NCBI GenBank assembly: GCA_020465985.1
Contig: JAANYP010004839.1
Coordinates: forward strand, 62,001 to 126,000
Reading direction: 5' to 3'
Origin: Centrapalus pauciflorus
Lineage: Eukaryota; Streptophyta; Magnoliopsida; Asterales; Asteraceae
Length of the DNA: 64,000 nucleotides
Part shown: positions 1 to 10,268 of the stretch, piece after piece
Layout of the letters: each line of letters opens with the position of its first letter
Numbering within the stretch: position 1 is the first letter of the stretch
The notes under the pieces: generated by a model
What the model was told of the DNA's origin: nothing
The model's input: only the letters and a program-made list of their open reading frames with translations
Databases searched by the model: none
Position numbers and translations under genes: made by a program

Positions 1-743
1 ACTCATAGCCCCAATTTTCACTATCTTTTGGGGTGGAAATACATGCACTGTTTTCATATGGACATCAAAACTGTTTATTTCTTATATGTATTACATGTTT
101 GGATCCATCAGCCCTCAACTCATGAACCGTTAAATTCATTTATTTGCAAGCGCGAATATATTGTGGATAGATCTATTGGGAGTCATGTCCCTCATTCAGG
201 TTAGTTCGGATCGGCTAATAGCGAGTGCATATATATTCAACACACGGTATTACGTATGGGAATACTGCACAGGGCAAACTCATTTTAATTAAGCTTCGGT
301 TGCATGATGGTTTATGTAATACATACACGGAATTTATGATTTTATAAATTCAACTCATCTGATAATGTCCATACAACTGGTCTTTTCGTGTAAACCTATG
401 AGCTCACCAACAATTTGTTGACGTCTTTTAGCATGTATTTTCAGGTGTTTGAGACATGCACATTTATCGGAAGTATTCCAAGGCTTCCGTTCATTTTGGA
501 GTCGCATCGTTTTCAAACTCAGAGATTTACTTGCATATTTCCGGATAAACTAAATTGTGTATTTCAATTTTAGTATTTTAAGAACTACTTACGCTGTATT
601 TTGGTTATGTAAAACAATATTTATATTTGAAGTTAAATCAATGTATTTTTGAAAAACGTCCATATAGTGGTCGTTCGTTATGATTATGGTTACGCTTCCG
701 CGACGTCGCATTTCGTTGCCAACCGGGGTAACGGGGTGTGACA
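1..743 (-). repeat. Ty3/gypsy-type LTR (G0), partial
   Basis: Read on the minus strand the segment begins at 743 with TGTCACACCCCGTTACCCC, the style of LTR start common in plant gypsy elements, and runs off the left edge of the window without a visible end. It begins exactly where the gag reading of element G1 stops, so it is best read as a second element inserted into G1 gag. The five bases next to its start are ATGTG (744-748). The other end is outside the window, so the target duplication cannot be tested. No convincing coding sequence was seen inside. It could also be a solo LTR. Confidence 0.45.
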
Positions 744-1210
744 ATGTGTGACACTAACTCCATCGTCAACACATTTGTCATTGCATCCCACCACATAACT
801 GCATCCCTTGCAAACATTGCGGTTGCAAACCGGACCATATCCTTTTCAGCGCAGTCACTGATTCTGAACGTTCGTTTGGTGGTGGTGATCCACTCCAGTG
901 CTGTGACAACATCTCAAGTCCCATCAAAAGTAACAGCTCCGTTACTTTTAAAGTCCTTAAACCTACAACCCCTTGTCTAGTTAGAAGACCCAGTGTCTCC
1001 TTGTCTTTCCTCTTGATCTTCTTGTTGTTGCTCCTTGTTCTTTCTTTTATCAGCCTTTCTCTTGGCTTCCGCCTCGTCTCTGGCCCTTAATTGATCTGCA
1101 AATGACTAAGCCTGCTCAGCCATTCTTTTGGATTGTAACTCATTGTTCTGTTCCATGAGAGCTTGCATCATCTGGAACATCTGTTGAGGAGTCATATCGT
1201 CTCCTGACAT
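744..1210 (-). pseudogene. Ty3/gypsy gag, N-terminal part, broken (element G1)
   Basis: On the minus strand an ATG at 1210 opens a reading that starts MSGDDMTPQQMFQMMQALME, continues through a charged region rich in K, E and Q, and reaches the retrotransposon gag core with the pattern EKDMVRFATAMFARDAVMWW. That R-F-A-x-x-x-F-x-x-x-A-x-x-W-W pattern is typical of chromoviral gag. Three in-frame stops interrupt it (near 1106, 988 and 931), and it is cut at 743 by the inserted LTR G0. No zinc knuckle or polymerase is present. It lies directly inside the primer-binding site and LTR of G1, where gag is expected. Confidence 0.7.
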
Positions 1211-1398
1211 GTTCTGAAATATAACAATTTATATTTAGAACATTTATTTGTAAGTTCTAAGTGTTTACAGTTACCTTAATTGTTCCCATGTGCATGTCAA
1301 TCCTATCTCAGTTCGAATCATTTCCTAGGAGTCCATTCTAATATCATAACCTAAGTTTGAGTCTAAGTCCTCACGGACACTTGAAACCTCAAACTAAT

Positions 1399-1410
1399 GC
1401 TCTGATACCG
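1399..1410 (-). other. Primer-binding site of G1
   Basis: The minus strand reads CGGTATCAGAGC, one base from the initiator-Met tRNA complement TGGTATCAGAGC, three bases inside the end of the LTR that starts at 1414. It fixes the element strand as minus and the LTR end. Confidence 0.75.
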
Positions 1411-1413
1411 AAC

Positions 1414-3291
1414 TGTGACGTCCTCATATTTTGATGGTATAATTAGAATCACCAGGATCAACACACAACCCAATGGTTAACATGATAATTAAAATTTATG
1501 CTTGATTCAGATTTAAGCAATTCCACACTAAAGAAATAAAGATACTTGTCTACAGTGATTAAGTCTAACTATTACAACATCATAACTTGATTTAAAAGTA
1601 TCAAATCCCAGCCCAAAGCTACAAACATCCGTGTACCAATAGCTTCTAAAGTCTCCGGGATATTGAATTGAAATTGCTTAAGAAGAAGGTCCAGCTACAC
1701 CTTTGCCTTTGCCTGTAAACCTTGTGAGTCAACAGTAAGCTAATTTGCTTAGTGAGATAACAGATTATACATTCAACAATTATTTCTTTGCAAGCATAGT
1801 GTGAAAACAGGCAGTGTAAGCCTCGTAGTATGTGAAAACCATGCAGTGCAAGCATGGGGTTGGCAGTTCAAATGCTAATCGGGGATGTGCCGAACCTGAA
1901 CAGGATAACGAGTGGGATGATCAGTCCCCGACAGTGGCCTGCTGTCAGCCCTAGTCGAGGTCGCATCAGATTGTGAAGTAATGATCATGCAGTGCAAGCA
2001 TGATGTAAATAGATGCACTTTCAAACGAACGCAGGCTACATATTTGTTACATGTCAAGTACAAGTGTGCTTCATAACAACAAATCATTCATGAGTGCCAA
2101 TTGATATGAACAATGTGAACATGCCATTGAATATGTAAAACGTGAATGCAAAGACAATAAACATTAGAATGATAATATATTACTCACAGTGGTTTGTATA
2201 GTGATAATTTCCTCTGAATCAATGTATGTTAGATAACACCACAATGATCTGTCAAGTTAGTGTAGTAGTGATTTAATGTCAGTAATTGCTTAAAACGTAA
2301 ATTCTTGAAAATTAAATGAAATTTGAACTGAATTCGGACCTCATCCGAACTTCGGATGATCCGAAATGCGGATGGTCCGAGGTCCATCACTAGTAATTTA
2401 TTCTGTGTACTATTCATCCGAATTCGAATGATACCTTGGTCTAAAATCGGTTGAGTCCCGGATTCGGATTGGTCCCAATTGGGTGTGGGTCCGAATTAGG
2501 TGTGGGTCCGAACTCGGAGGGTCCGAATCGTGTTCATATGGTCCGAATTCATACTCATATATTTTCCAGAATATACTTTAGACCATTTTTCCATGTTTTT
2601 GTATCTAATCGTGTTCAATGTACCAAAATAATCCATATTTGTCCAATTTTCATCGATGGTCGATGAACACACACACTAATCTCAAAATCATACTTAGGGT
2701 TGGAATTTGAATCTGAAATTTGGTGTACTACATTATCATCACTCGATTTAAAATATCCATAACAACATTCAACATGCATTAACTTTTGCAACTTAATCCT
2801 TTGATTCGGTTTTTATGAAAACCGAACCCAAAACATCAAAAATATAGAATGATTTTTACCTCGAATCGTTGTTAGTAGTAGCTATTGTCCTTTGTTTACA
2901 ACTTAATTCCAACTTCTGCACTTCAATTCGGTAATCTTTGGGGTTTCTTGAATTGAAACCGTGAGGGTTAGGGAGAAAGGGAGAGGATACGGTGAGAGAG
3001 GAGAGAGAAAGTGAAGATGGAAAATGAAGGGGTTATTTCCCTTTTTATTGGTTAGTTCATCCTTTTTGCACATTATACCCCTCAACTTTGTATTTTCTTA
3101 TTAAAACCGATTTTAAGTGTCCAGATCGGTTTCTCATAGTTATGCTCGCTCAAAAAACAACAATGAGGATTTCTCCTCATGATTTCTTGTGTTTTAAAAT
3201 TGTGAACGAAACTGAAATAATAATTCCATTATCGCATTAAAATGAGTCTTAAATTGCCAATTACAAATAATTTGAAAAGTAGGATGTTTCA
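1414..3291 (-). repeat. 5' LTR of Ty3/gypsy element G1
   Basis: On the minus strand this begins TGAAACATCCTACTTTTC at 3291 and ends GGACGTCACA at 1414, giving TG...CA ends about 1.88 kb apart, followed by the primer-binding site. It interrupts the third ORF of copia element B, whose reading resumes at about 3294. The flanking bases at 3292-3296 are ATAGG. The interior has a cluster of CCGAA/TTCGG words at about 2330-2560 and no supported gene. The start resembles the G2 LTR at 49275, so the two elements are related. Confidence 0.75.
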
Positions 3292-3904
3292 ATAGGACAG
3301 TGGCGATATTTGATGCACGTTATGCTTGTTTGTTTTGCGCCAAAGAAAGCCGGTTATGATACTATGACATCCAAGCTTCAATAATGGATGATCTCATTAG
3401 TCTACAATAAGCCATTCAACTTCTCAGGCTTCTTCTTTCGAGAGTTTGAATACCAAATAAAAGCTCCGACAGTGAAATATTCTTGCTTTACCCGTGGTTC
3501 GTGATGATGATCATCAGGCACTTCTTGCCGGATTTAGCACTCTTACCAGAAGTAGTTGTTGTGGCAGCAATCAATAAGCGTGTTTTTGCTGATAGCCAGA
3601 CACATAATTCAAGAAGGGCAGACCAAGTTAGGCCCCTGATGACTCCTTTGTTTGGAGCATATATAGATCTACAGTTCGTGGCACCAAATGCCAAAGATTG
3701 GATGAATAATGAGCCCCAACAGCAAGCACCGGCACAAGCTCCGGTTGCTCAAGTTCAACCTATAAGCGGCAGCGGCACCTGTGGCTACCACATCGGTAGC
3801 TCAGGCAGACCCAATTCAAGAAACATTGGAAGAAATATTCGCCTAAAGGGCAGCGGCACAAGAGTCCATTACTGAGGAATTAATTCTGGATATCCTTTAA
3901 CCAA
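3292..3904 (+). pseudogene. Third ORF of copia element B, middle segment
   Basis: This is a fragment of the extra ORF found after pol in the copia elements here. It is homologous to 11310-11980 of element A: W-R-Y-L-x-H-V near 3300, C-F-x-P-K-K, then a YPWF motif near 3488, a KRVFADSQTHN segment, and a P/Q/A-rich linker. Frameshifts occur before the YPWF motif and again after 3750, and an in-frame stop lies near 3899. The reading breaks off at 3904 where element A begins and resumes in register at 14640. Upstream it is cut by G1. Function is unknown. Confidence 0.75.
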
Positions 3905-4386
3905 TGTTACTGCATCCTGTGTGACGATAGCAGAGTAAGTGTAGATAATGTTTTGTAATAGTTCAAGTCTTCGAAATTGCACGTTAATACATATGTTTGA
4001 TATTGATTGATAATTGATTGTATATATGTTTGAACTTGTTTGTGATTGATGTTCAACATAAGTTCAAAGATAAGTTCAAACATAAGTTCAAAGGTAAGTT
4101 CAAACATAAGTTCTAGAACAAGTTCAAAGACAAGTTCGAGAATAAGTTCAAAGCCAAGATTCGAACTTAATGGTGGACAAGTTCGTGGGCTTGGGCCTTC
4201 TCGAACTTGTCCAGACCAAGTTCGAAGTTAATGGTTATAATTAAGGGTTAATCAGTTTTGATGTTCGTGTTCTTGGAGAGATTCACGTGTCGGGATGTTC
4301 GTGTTTACGTTAAACCCCTAACGAGGATTCCGCACTCGTTGGACGGTGTCGCGTCAAGATTGGATCCGTAGGTAGGTGACCTCACA
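3905..4386 (+). repeat. 5' LTR of element A
   Basis: It starts TGTTACTGCATCCTGTGTGA and ends GTGACCTCACA, followed two bases later by the primer-binding site. At 482 bp it is about 200 bp shorter than its 3' partner because of several deletions, one between two TTTGATA repeats (now single at 3996-4002). It holds a 12-bp minisatellite of eight units. Confidence 0.88.
4060..4149 (+). repeat. 12-bp AAGTTC minisatellite in the A 5' LTR
   Basis: AAGTTC recurs every 12 bases exactly, eight times, with variable 6-base spacers such as AAACAT and AAAGAT. The matching array in the 3' LTR (14179-14292) has ten units. Confidence 0.85.
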
Positions 4387-4388
4387 AG

Positions 4389-4400
4389 TGGTATCAGAGC
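4389..4400 (+). other. Primer-binding site of element A
   Basis: TGGTATCAGAGC, the exact complement expected for the 3' end of initiator-Met tRNA, two bases after the LTR. This is usual for plant copia elements. Confidence 0.9.
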
Positions 4401-4983
4401 AAAAAAGGATGTTCATTGTGTTCTTCGCGTTCATCTTAAACATTCTTGGTTTCTTGGCGTTTGTGAGGGAAAAATCACATTTTTAATAAGTTTTTCGAGT
4501 TATACAAGCAAAGTAACGGAGAAAACTTCTTATTGGTCCACTTTTTAAGTCGAAATCATTGTTTTTAATCCTCAAAACATTGGTTTAATCTGAAAACTTG
4601 AAAAAATAAAATTTTTGGCCGTTTCTCAAACTTGCAGCGCTCGAACATAGGAGGTATTAGGGTTCATTCGAACTTGTCAGAAATACGCTCCTCTCGAACT
4701 TAATTTAGGGCTTCATTCGAATTTGGCAGAAATTCGAACTTACTTGCATCGAATTTGTCAGATAACAAACTTGTCAGAAAATTAAGTAAAATTCGAACTT
4801 GTCCGAGCTTTTCGAACATGTTAGTCAATCGAACTTGTTGCTTTCGAACTTACATAAATTTGAATTTAATTTTCAAACGAATTTAAGATTAATTAATTCG
4901 AACTTACTTAAGTTCAAAGGGATTTATTTTAAATTAATTTTAAATTAAATTATTTAAGTTTGAAAACAAAAGGTTTAGACAGG
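4401..4983 (+). other. Non-coding leader of element A
   Basis: There is no supported ORF between the primer-binding site and gag. From 4630 to 4920 the sequence is packed with CGAACTT, TTCGAA and AACTTGTC words, many of them palindromic. The same words fill the spacer and predicted intron upstream of the third ORF (10180-10860). Confidence 0.6.
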
Positions 4984-6797
4984 ATGTCAAGTTTGCAAAA
5001 ATTTATTTCATGAGGTCGTCAAGGAAAATTCTCTGCCAAAACTGATGAAGTTGGAAGACTATTATTGGTGGAAGGATCAGTTTGTTGATTCTGCTCGTTT
5101 CAACGATATGCGCATGTGGATTTGAAGGTCGTCAAAGAGTTTTAACATATCAGAAAATGAAGGATGATGATAAGAAATTTTATGAGGCCGAGAACCAAGC
5201 TTTCTCCATTATTCGTATGGTGTTACCTCAGGAGATTCTACACACCTTGAGGAATCATCGAACTTCTAAAGAGCCATGGGATGCTCTCGAGAAGCGGTGT
5301 GAGGGAAATCCGAGGGTTCGCAAGGGAAGGACCGAGATGCTGAAACAGTAGTTCGCGATTTTCAAAGCATAGAAAACCGAAAAGTTGGATGAGACTATAA
5401 CTAGATTTTACCATCTGCTGACAGAGTTGGATAATCACGATGTTGATTATAAAGAGACTGAAAAGATAAAAAAAAGCTTCTTGATGCTTTACCTGCGAAG
5501 TGGGAAATGTACACAGCGCTTATAAAGCATGATGAAGAAAAATTTGAGACTCTCACTCTAGAAGGTGTTATAGGAACACTGAGGGCTTACAACTTTCAGT
5601 TACAAAAGAAGAAACGGGAATATGATCAAGTCCTGGATCTAAAAATGTATTTTGGAAAGACAAAACCGTCGATCGCAAGTGAACTGAAGTCAGCTACTGC
5701 ATTCTACACGGGAACAGAGCCCATCCCATATGAGTTGGAAGACACTAGTAGTCGGCCATTCTTAAGGTATTCTAGACCGGAAGAAAAACCGACTCATTCC
5801 GCATCCACTCCTCAACATTACATAAAGATGCCTATAAGTGCACAATCGGCTGAAGATCATTTAAATCTTTTGGCTTCATTCGTTGCACCATACGGAAATT
5901 GTGTCCAGGGGAAGATAAATAATCCTGCTTTATGGGATGAAGACTACGATCATGTGGATCCAGATGACTTAGAGGAAATGGACCTGCAATGGCAATTAGC
6001 CATGGTGACTCAGAGGGTCAAACGGTTCATGAAAAGGACTGGGAGAAATCTGAATGTTGGGAACAGCAAGGTCGGATTTGACAAATCAAAGCTTAAGTGT
6101 TACAATTGTCAGGGACTAGGACACTTTGCAAGAGAGTGTCAAAGACCTAAGGTAGAGAATAATCAGAATCAGAACCAATGGAGATTTCAATATGGTGGTT
6201 CTGGAAATCAAGCTGCCATCGCTGGTCTGTTAACTAATGTGACATCTGACAGACAGCTCGATGGAACCTACGATTAGACTAGTCATCCGGAGTCTAACGC
6301 TAGAGCCTTCATGGCTGAAGTGACTGAAACTTGGGATGACAGAGCAGAGGAAATGACAGAGGACAACAAACAGAATGATACAAGTCCTTTGATGGTGGAG
6401 AAGTCAGATAATCAGACCATTCTAGAGTTTGCTGCACAAATGGCTACCGTGGAATCGGATCACAAAAGGGTAATTCTGAACTTTTCTACAATTCATGACT
6501 TGTGTGTTTTATGTGCTACTTCAAATGATAGGTTGAACTTAGTTATAGAAACACATAACAACTTAATTGCTCAGATCAAATCACTAAAATCAGATAATGC
6601 TAGTCTCTTAGACATTAAGGAAGATCTAAGGAATAAGCTGAAAGTATATGCTCAACATGATATAGTTCTATAAGACAAATTAAGTGAACAATGTGTCAGG
6701 ATAGAACTTATGTATGAGCATGTTAAGGCTTTAACCAAAGAACTTACCATGAAGGAGGTTGAGCTAGCAGAATCAAGGGTTAAAGTTGCTGAGGTAA
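4984..6797 (+). pseudogene. copia gag, frameshifted (element A)
   Basis: The nucleocapsid precursor that packages element RNA. An ATG at 4984 is followed by a frame change and a stop, then a recognisable gag: a DYYWWKDQF-like start, then QEILHTLRNHRTSKEPWDAL (about 5230-5290), then the reading 5507-6277. A CX2CX4HX4C zinc knuckle (CYNCQGLGHFAREC) lies at about 6098-6140. Stop codons fall near 5349 and 6276, and a Glu/Lys-rich, probably coiled-coil extension follows to about 6797. There the sequence jumps to the linker before RT, so protease and integrase are deleted. Confidence 0.85.
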
Positions 6798-8377
6798 ATA
6801 GTGACGAGTTATTCACATGAACCCCAAATTGGTCCGGAATGGTTATTTGATTATGACTTATTGCTTAAATCATTTAACATAAAAGTTAATGGAAATGCAA
6901 GTACAGTGGAGAATGACTTCTCGACATTAAACGTGAATGACGACTGTCAAGCTTTTCCAAAGTCAGGCATTCCATCAACTTCTGAGCCTACAACGAATGA
7001 AGATAGGTCTCCAACAGAGAATGAACCTGAATTACCTAAACGAGAATCAGACAGATGCTTCTAACTCTGAGGACAGTGATCATGAGGAAGAGAATGTACA
7101 GTCTGAAGTCGTACCCCCGTTAGGTGAAATATGATCAAACTTAGGAGATAATCTTTGGGTCGATGAGATTGAGACGTCTAGGATAAACAAGGATCATCCA
7201 TTGAGAGTATCATAGGGAATCCGAATACTGGTGTGAGAACTAGGAGTAGTGTGAATATTAACATGGTGCTGTTATCGATGATCAATGACTCCGAGGCGTA
7301 TCACACATGTTTATATTCATGTTTCATCTCGCAAGTAGAACCAAAGAATGTGCAAATGGCACTGAAAGACAACTCTTGGGTTGAAGCCATGCAAGAAGAA
7401 CTGTCACGGTTCATAAAAATTGAAGTGTGGGAGTTAGTGTCGTTACCTCGAGGAGAAGTTGCAATAGGGACCAAATGGGTCTTTAGAGTAAAAGAGATGA
7501 TCGGGGTATAGTAACTCGTAACAAAGCAAGACTTATGGTGAAAGGATTCAACCAAGAAGAGGGAATTGATTACAACGAAGTGTTTGCACCAGTGTCAAGG
7601 CTTGAGGCAATTCGTCTGTTTCTGGCCTTCGCGTCCTTCAAAAGGTTTAAAGTATATCAACTTGACGTAAAGAGTGCAATCTTGTACGGCAAGGTGAAGG
7701 AACTGGTGTACGTCGAACAACCGCCTGGGTTTACGGATCCAAATTATCCTGACAGAGTATATCGACTTGATAAGGCTCTGTATGAATTGCATCAGGCACC
7801 ACGGGCATGGTATGAGACGCTGTCAACTCATCTTTTGGACAACGGGTTTGAAAAAGGGAGAATTGATAGTACATTGTTCGTGAAGAGAAAAGGAAAAGAC
7901 TTTATCTTGGTACAACTGTACGTTGACGACATTATTTACGGGTCGTCAAACAAACAGATGTGCAAAGACTTCGAAAAGGTCATGAAGTCAAAGTTTGAGA
8001 TGAGTGCTATGGAAGAATTAAACTTCTTTCTAGGTTTGCAAGTTGAACAAAGGATAGATGGCATGTTTATCCATCAGACGAAGTATGTCTACGATATTCT
8101 GGAATGCTTCGGGATGGAAGGAACAAAGTTGACTACTCACTTTAGTACTCCGATTCAAGTGAATCACAATCTCGGACCGGGTACAGAAAGTGACACTGAT
8201 GTAGATCCGACTTTATATCAGGCCATGATCGGGTCACTCATGTATTTAACTGCTTCTAGACCTGACATTATGTTTGATGTGTGTATTTGTGCTAGGTTTC
8301 AAGCACATCCAAAGGATATGCATATGGAAGCCGTGAAGCGAATTCTAAGATACCTGAAGTCGAAATTGAAGCTGTGA
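6798..8377 (+). pseudogene. copia reverse transcriptase, broken (element A)
   Basis: It begins with the acidic linker that precedes RT in element H (THEPQIGPEWLFDYD). A conserved W-V-E-A-M-Q-E-E block at 7377-7400 follows, then TKWVF. A frameshift near 7490 moves into the main RT reading at 7535-8377, which has VKGFNQEEGIDYNEVFAPV, QLDVKSA, LHQAPRAWYE, the catalytic YVDD at 7919-7930, FFLGLQV and SLMYLTASRPDIMF. The key aspartates are present. The stop at 8375-8377 and the frameshift make it non-functional. It is highly similar to the RT of H (60911-62650). Confidence 0.9.
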
Positions 8378-8407
8378 CTTTGGTATCATGCTGATAGAGA
8401 TCTGGAA

Positions 8408-8923
8408 TAGGTGGCATACACGGACTCTGACTATGGTGGATGTAGCTTGAACCGGAAATCAACAACTGGAGGTTGTCAGTTCCATGGAGGGAGACTTGTA
8501 TCCTGGCAATGCAAGAAAAAAACTTTGGTAGCTGTATCAACATGCGAGGCCGAATATGTAGCTGTTGGTAGTTTCTGTTCAAAGGTTTTGTGGATACAAC
8601 AACAGTTGCAGGACTACGGTTTGACTTACACTCATACTCCCATTAGGATAGATAATCAGTCTACAATTGCTATAACTAATAATCCAGTTAAACACAGTAA
8701 AACAAAGCACATAGACATAAGACATCATTTCATACGTGATTGTGCTGAAAAGAATTTGATAAAACTGGTAAAAGTTGCAACTGAAGACAATAATGCGGAT
8801 TTATTCACTAAAACTTTTGATAAGTCACGTTTTGAGTTGTTAGTTCAACTAAATGGTAGCGCAGTCCAGAGTAACTTGAACTTAGTATATTTTCTTTCCT
8901 TTTATAGTAAATTAGTAGCTTAG
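8408..8923 (+). pseudogene. copia RNase H (element A)
   Basis: It continues the pol reading after two stop codons. It shows YTDSDYGG (8414-8437) with the first acidic residue, RKSTTGG, CEAEYVAVG with the catalytic Glu, RIDNQSTIAI, the KHIDIRHHFIRD block and NADLFTK. These are the usual copia RNase H motifs that degrade the RNA of the RNA:DNA hybrid. After FELLVQLNG the reading runs on into what looks like untranslated sequence until a stop at 8921-8923. The pol gene ends here and the spacer begins. Confidence 0.87.
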
Positions 8924-9404
8924 TAAATTTGCTTTCCTTTTATAGTAAGTTAGTAGGTTAGTTTATTAGCTTATCTCAAAAATGAAAAACAAAAGAAAAA
9001 AAGAGAGAAAATCATTAAAAAAAATTTCAAAAAAAAGAGAATATCGAAAATGAGTTAAGTCTTAGAATCATAGGTTTAAAGTAACGAAAATTAGCACAGT
9101 CTAAACAAACTCTAAGTGTTAAGCTTTCACACATAATGCACCATAAATTCTTAGTGATATACACTTTCTTGTTTGATGTGTTGGTAGGCATAATACACAA
9201 AGAATATCCTAACAGCTAATAAAATAATTAAGAAAATGTCATATGTGTAACCAACTTAGATGTACGACCAAATGGTCATAATTTCTATCTTAATGACATA
9301 CAGACAATAATTATAAATGAGGTATGCAAATTTTCTGGGTGATGTATAGCAACATCAAAATACCTCTTAAAGCAAAGAAAAGAAAATTTTTTGAAAAGAA
9401 GCGG

Positions 9405-9608
9405 GAGTCAAAACAAGTCGCTTTGTTGTACGTAAGTGCAGACCTGTCACCTCTGTTTTGACTCAAGTTAGCAAGATAAGTCGCTTTGTTGTACGTAAGT
9501 ACAAACCTGTCACCGTTGTCTTGCTAACTTAAAAGGAACTCTAAGACAATCTAAGAAACTTTGTTGTATGTAAATACAGGAAATTTGTCCGACGTTTTCC
9601 TTTTTAAG
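9405..9608 (+). other. Three tandem stem-loops with a shared GTAA hairpin
   Basis: Module 1 has arms 9405-9415 and 9454-9464 (GAGTCAAAACA, 11 bp perfect). Module 2 has arms 9465-9476 and 9519-9530 (AAGTTAGCAAGA, 12 bp perfect). Module 3 has arms 9528-9538 and 9597-9608 (CTTAAAAGGAA with one extra T). The arms share no sequence. Inside each is CTTTG followed by a 6-bp hairpin closed by GTAA: TTGTAC-GTAA-GTGCAG (9426-9441), TTGTAC-GTAA-GTACAA (9489-9504) and TTGTAT-GTAA-ATACAG (9564-9579). All pairs hold if G-U is allowed. The first two then have ACCTGTCACC. This looks like a structured RNA element repeated three times; its role is unknown. Confidence 0.75.
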
Positions 9609-9819
9609 AGAATGTGCAATAAAGAAAAGTTATAATCATTGTGTGTCTGCCTTGATCATTGAAGTATATCTAAGTATGGGACACGTAAGATAGTTTCTTG
9701 ATAAATAAAAAGGCCAAAGGAAATTCTCAAGTGTTGAATGTTTAAATGGAAAAACATACTGACAATCAACCTGCAATGTATATCACGACAAACAACCAAA
9801 GGAAGAAAAAAAAATTACC

Positions 9820-9893
9820 TTACTGTGAAAGTAAAATACTGACAGTGCGTTTGACACCACTATTAGATTGAACGTTCTTTGACTTTCACGTAA
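9820..9893 (+). other. Long stem-loop in the A spacer
   Basis: Left arm TTACTGTGAAAGT (9820-9832) pairs with right arm ACTTTCACGTAA (9882-9893) with one bulged base, giving a 12-bp stem around a 49-base loop. Confidence 0.5.
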
Positions 9894-10260
9894 AAATATT
9901 CTGTTAGTATAGGTTGTAATTTTTTAAAAAATACTTTTGAGTAGTTTCAATTTTATTTTTCCGTTACTTTAATTTATTTTAATTTATTTTATTTTATTCT
10001 ATTCTACCGTAAGTAGGATAAAGGTCAAAGTTACTAGGATGCATTTTTGGTTGAAGAAACAAATATTGCGTGAAAATTTGTTGCTTAGTGTGAATGCCTT
10101 CGCAAAGTTGGAAAAATTACGTTACATGAAATAGTTGAAAAAGTTGAATTCTATTCAAGAATTTTCAAAATTTTCACTTAAGTTCGAAATCTAGACAAAT
10201 TCGAAGTTACCTTCGAACTTGCTGGAAGTTCGAACTTAAGCTAAGTTCGAAGGTAGTTGA

Positions 10261-10268
10261 TATAAATA
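10261..10268 (+). promoter_or_regulatory. Putative internal TATA box for the third ORF of A
   Basis: TATAAATA in the context TTGATATAAATAGATC, followed by a C/T-rich stretch typical of plant 5' UTRs. An ATG at 10432 lies about 170 bases downstream. No experimental support; see the predicted intron that follows. Confidence 0.45.

Larger units (their letters stand above)
8924..10260 (+). other. Spacer between pol and third ORF of element A
   Basis: About 1.3 kb, A/T-rich, with no supported ORF. It contains a series of inverted repeats: 9236-9299, 9319-9366, three consecutive modules at 9405-9608, and 9820-9893. From 10180 the TTCGAACTT word cluster begins and leads to a TATA box at 10261. Confidence 0.7.

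Noticed and set aside
1646..2666. Several 60-70 residue ORFs in the G1 LTR
   Set aside because: No domain, no conservation seen with the G2 LTR, and they lie within an LTR.
3488..3694. Minus-strand ORF opposite the B third-ORF fragment
   Set aside because: Shadow of the plus-strand coding sequence, with no recognisable motif.
4060..4149. Possible CRISPR-like array
   Set aside because: Unit is 12 bp with 6-bp variable parts in a plant LTR; no cas genes and wrong scale.
4046..4231. Ser/Lys-repeat ORF across the A 5' LTR
   Set aside because: It is only the 12-bp minisatellite read in frame; 12 is a multiple of 3, so an open frame is expected.
4389..4400. tRNA gene fragment
   Set aside because: Only the 3' complement of initiator-Met tRNA is present, as expected for a primer-binding site. 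No cloverleaf is present nearby.
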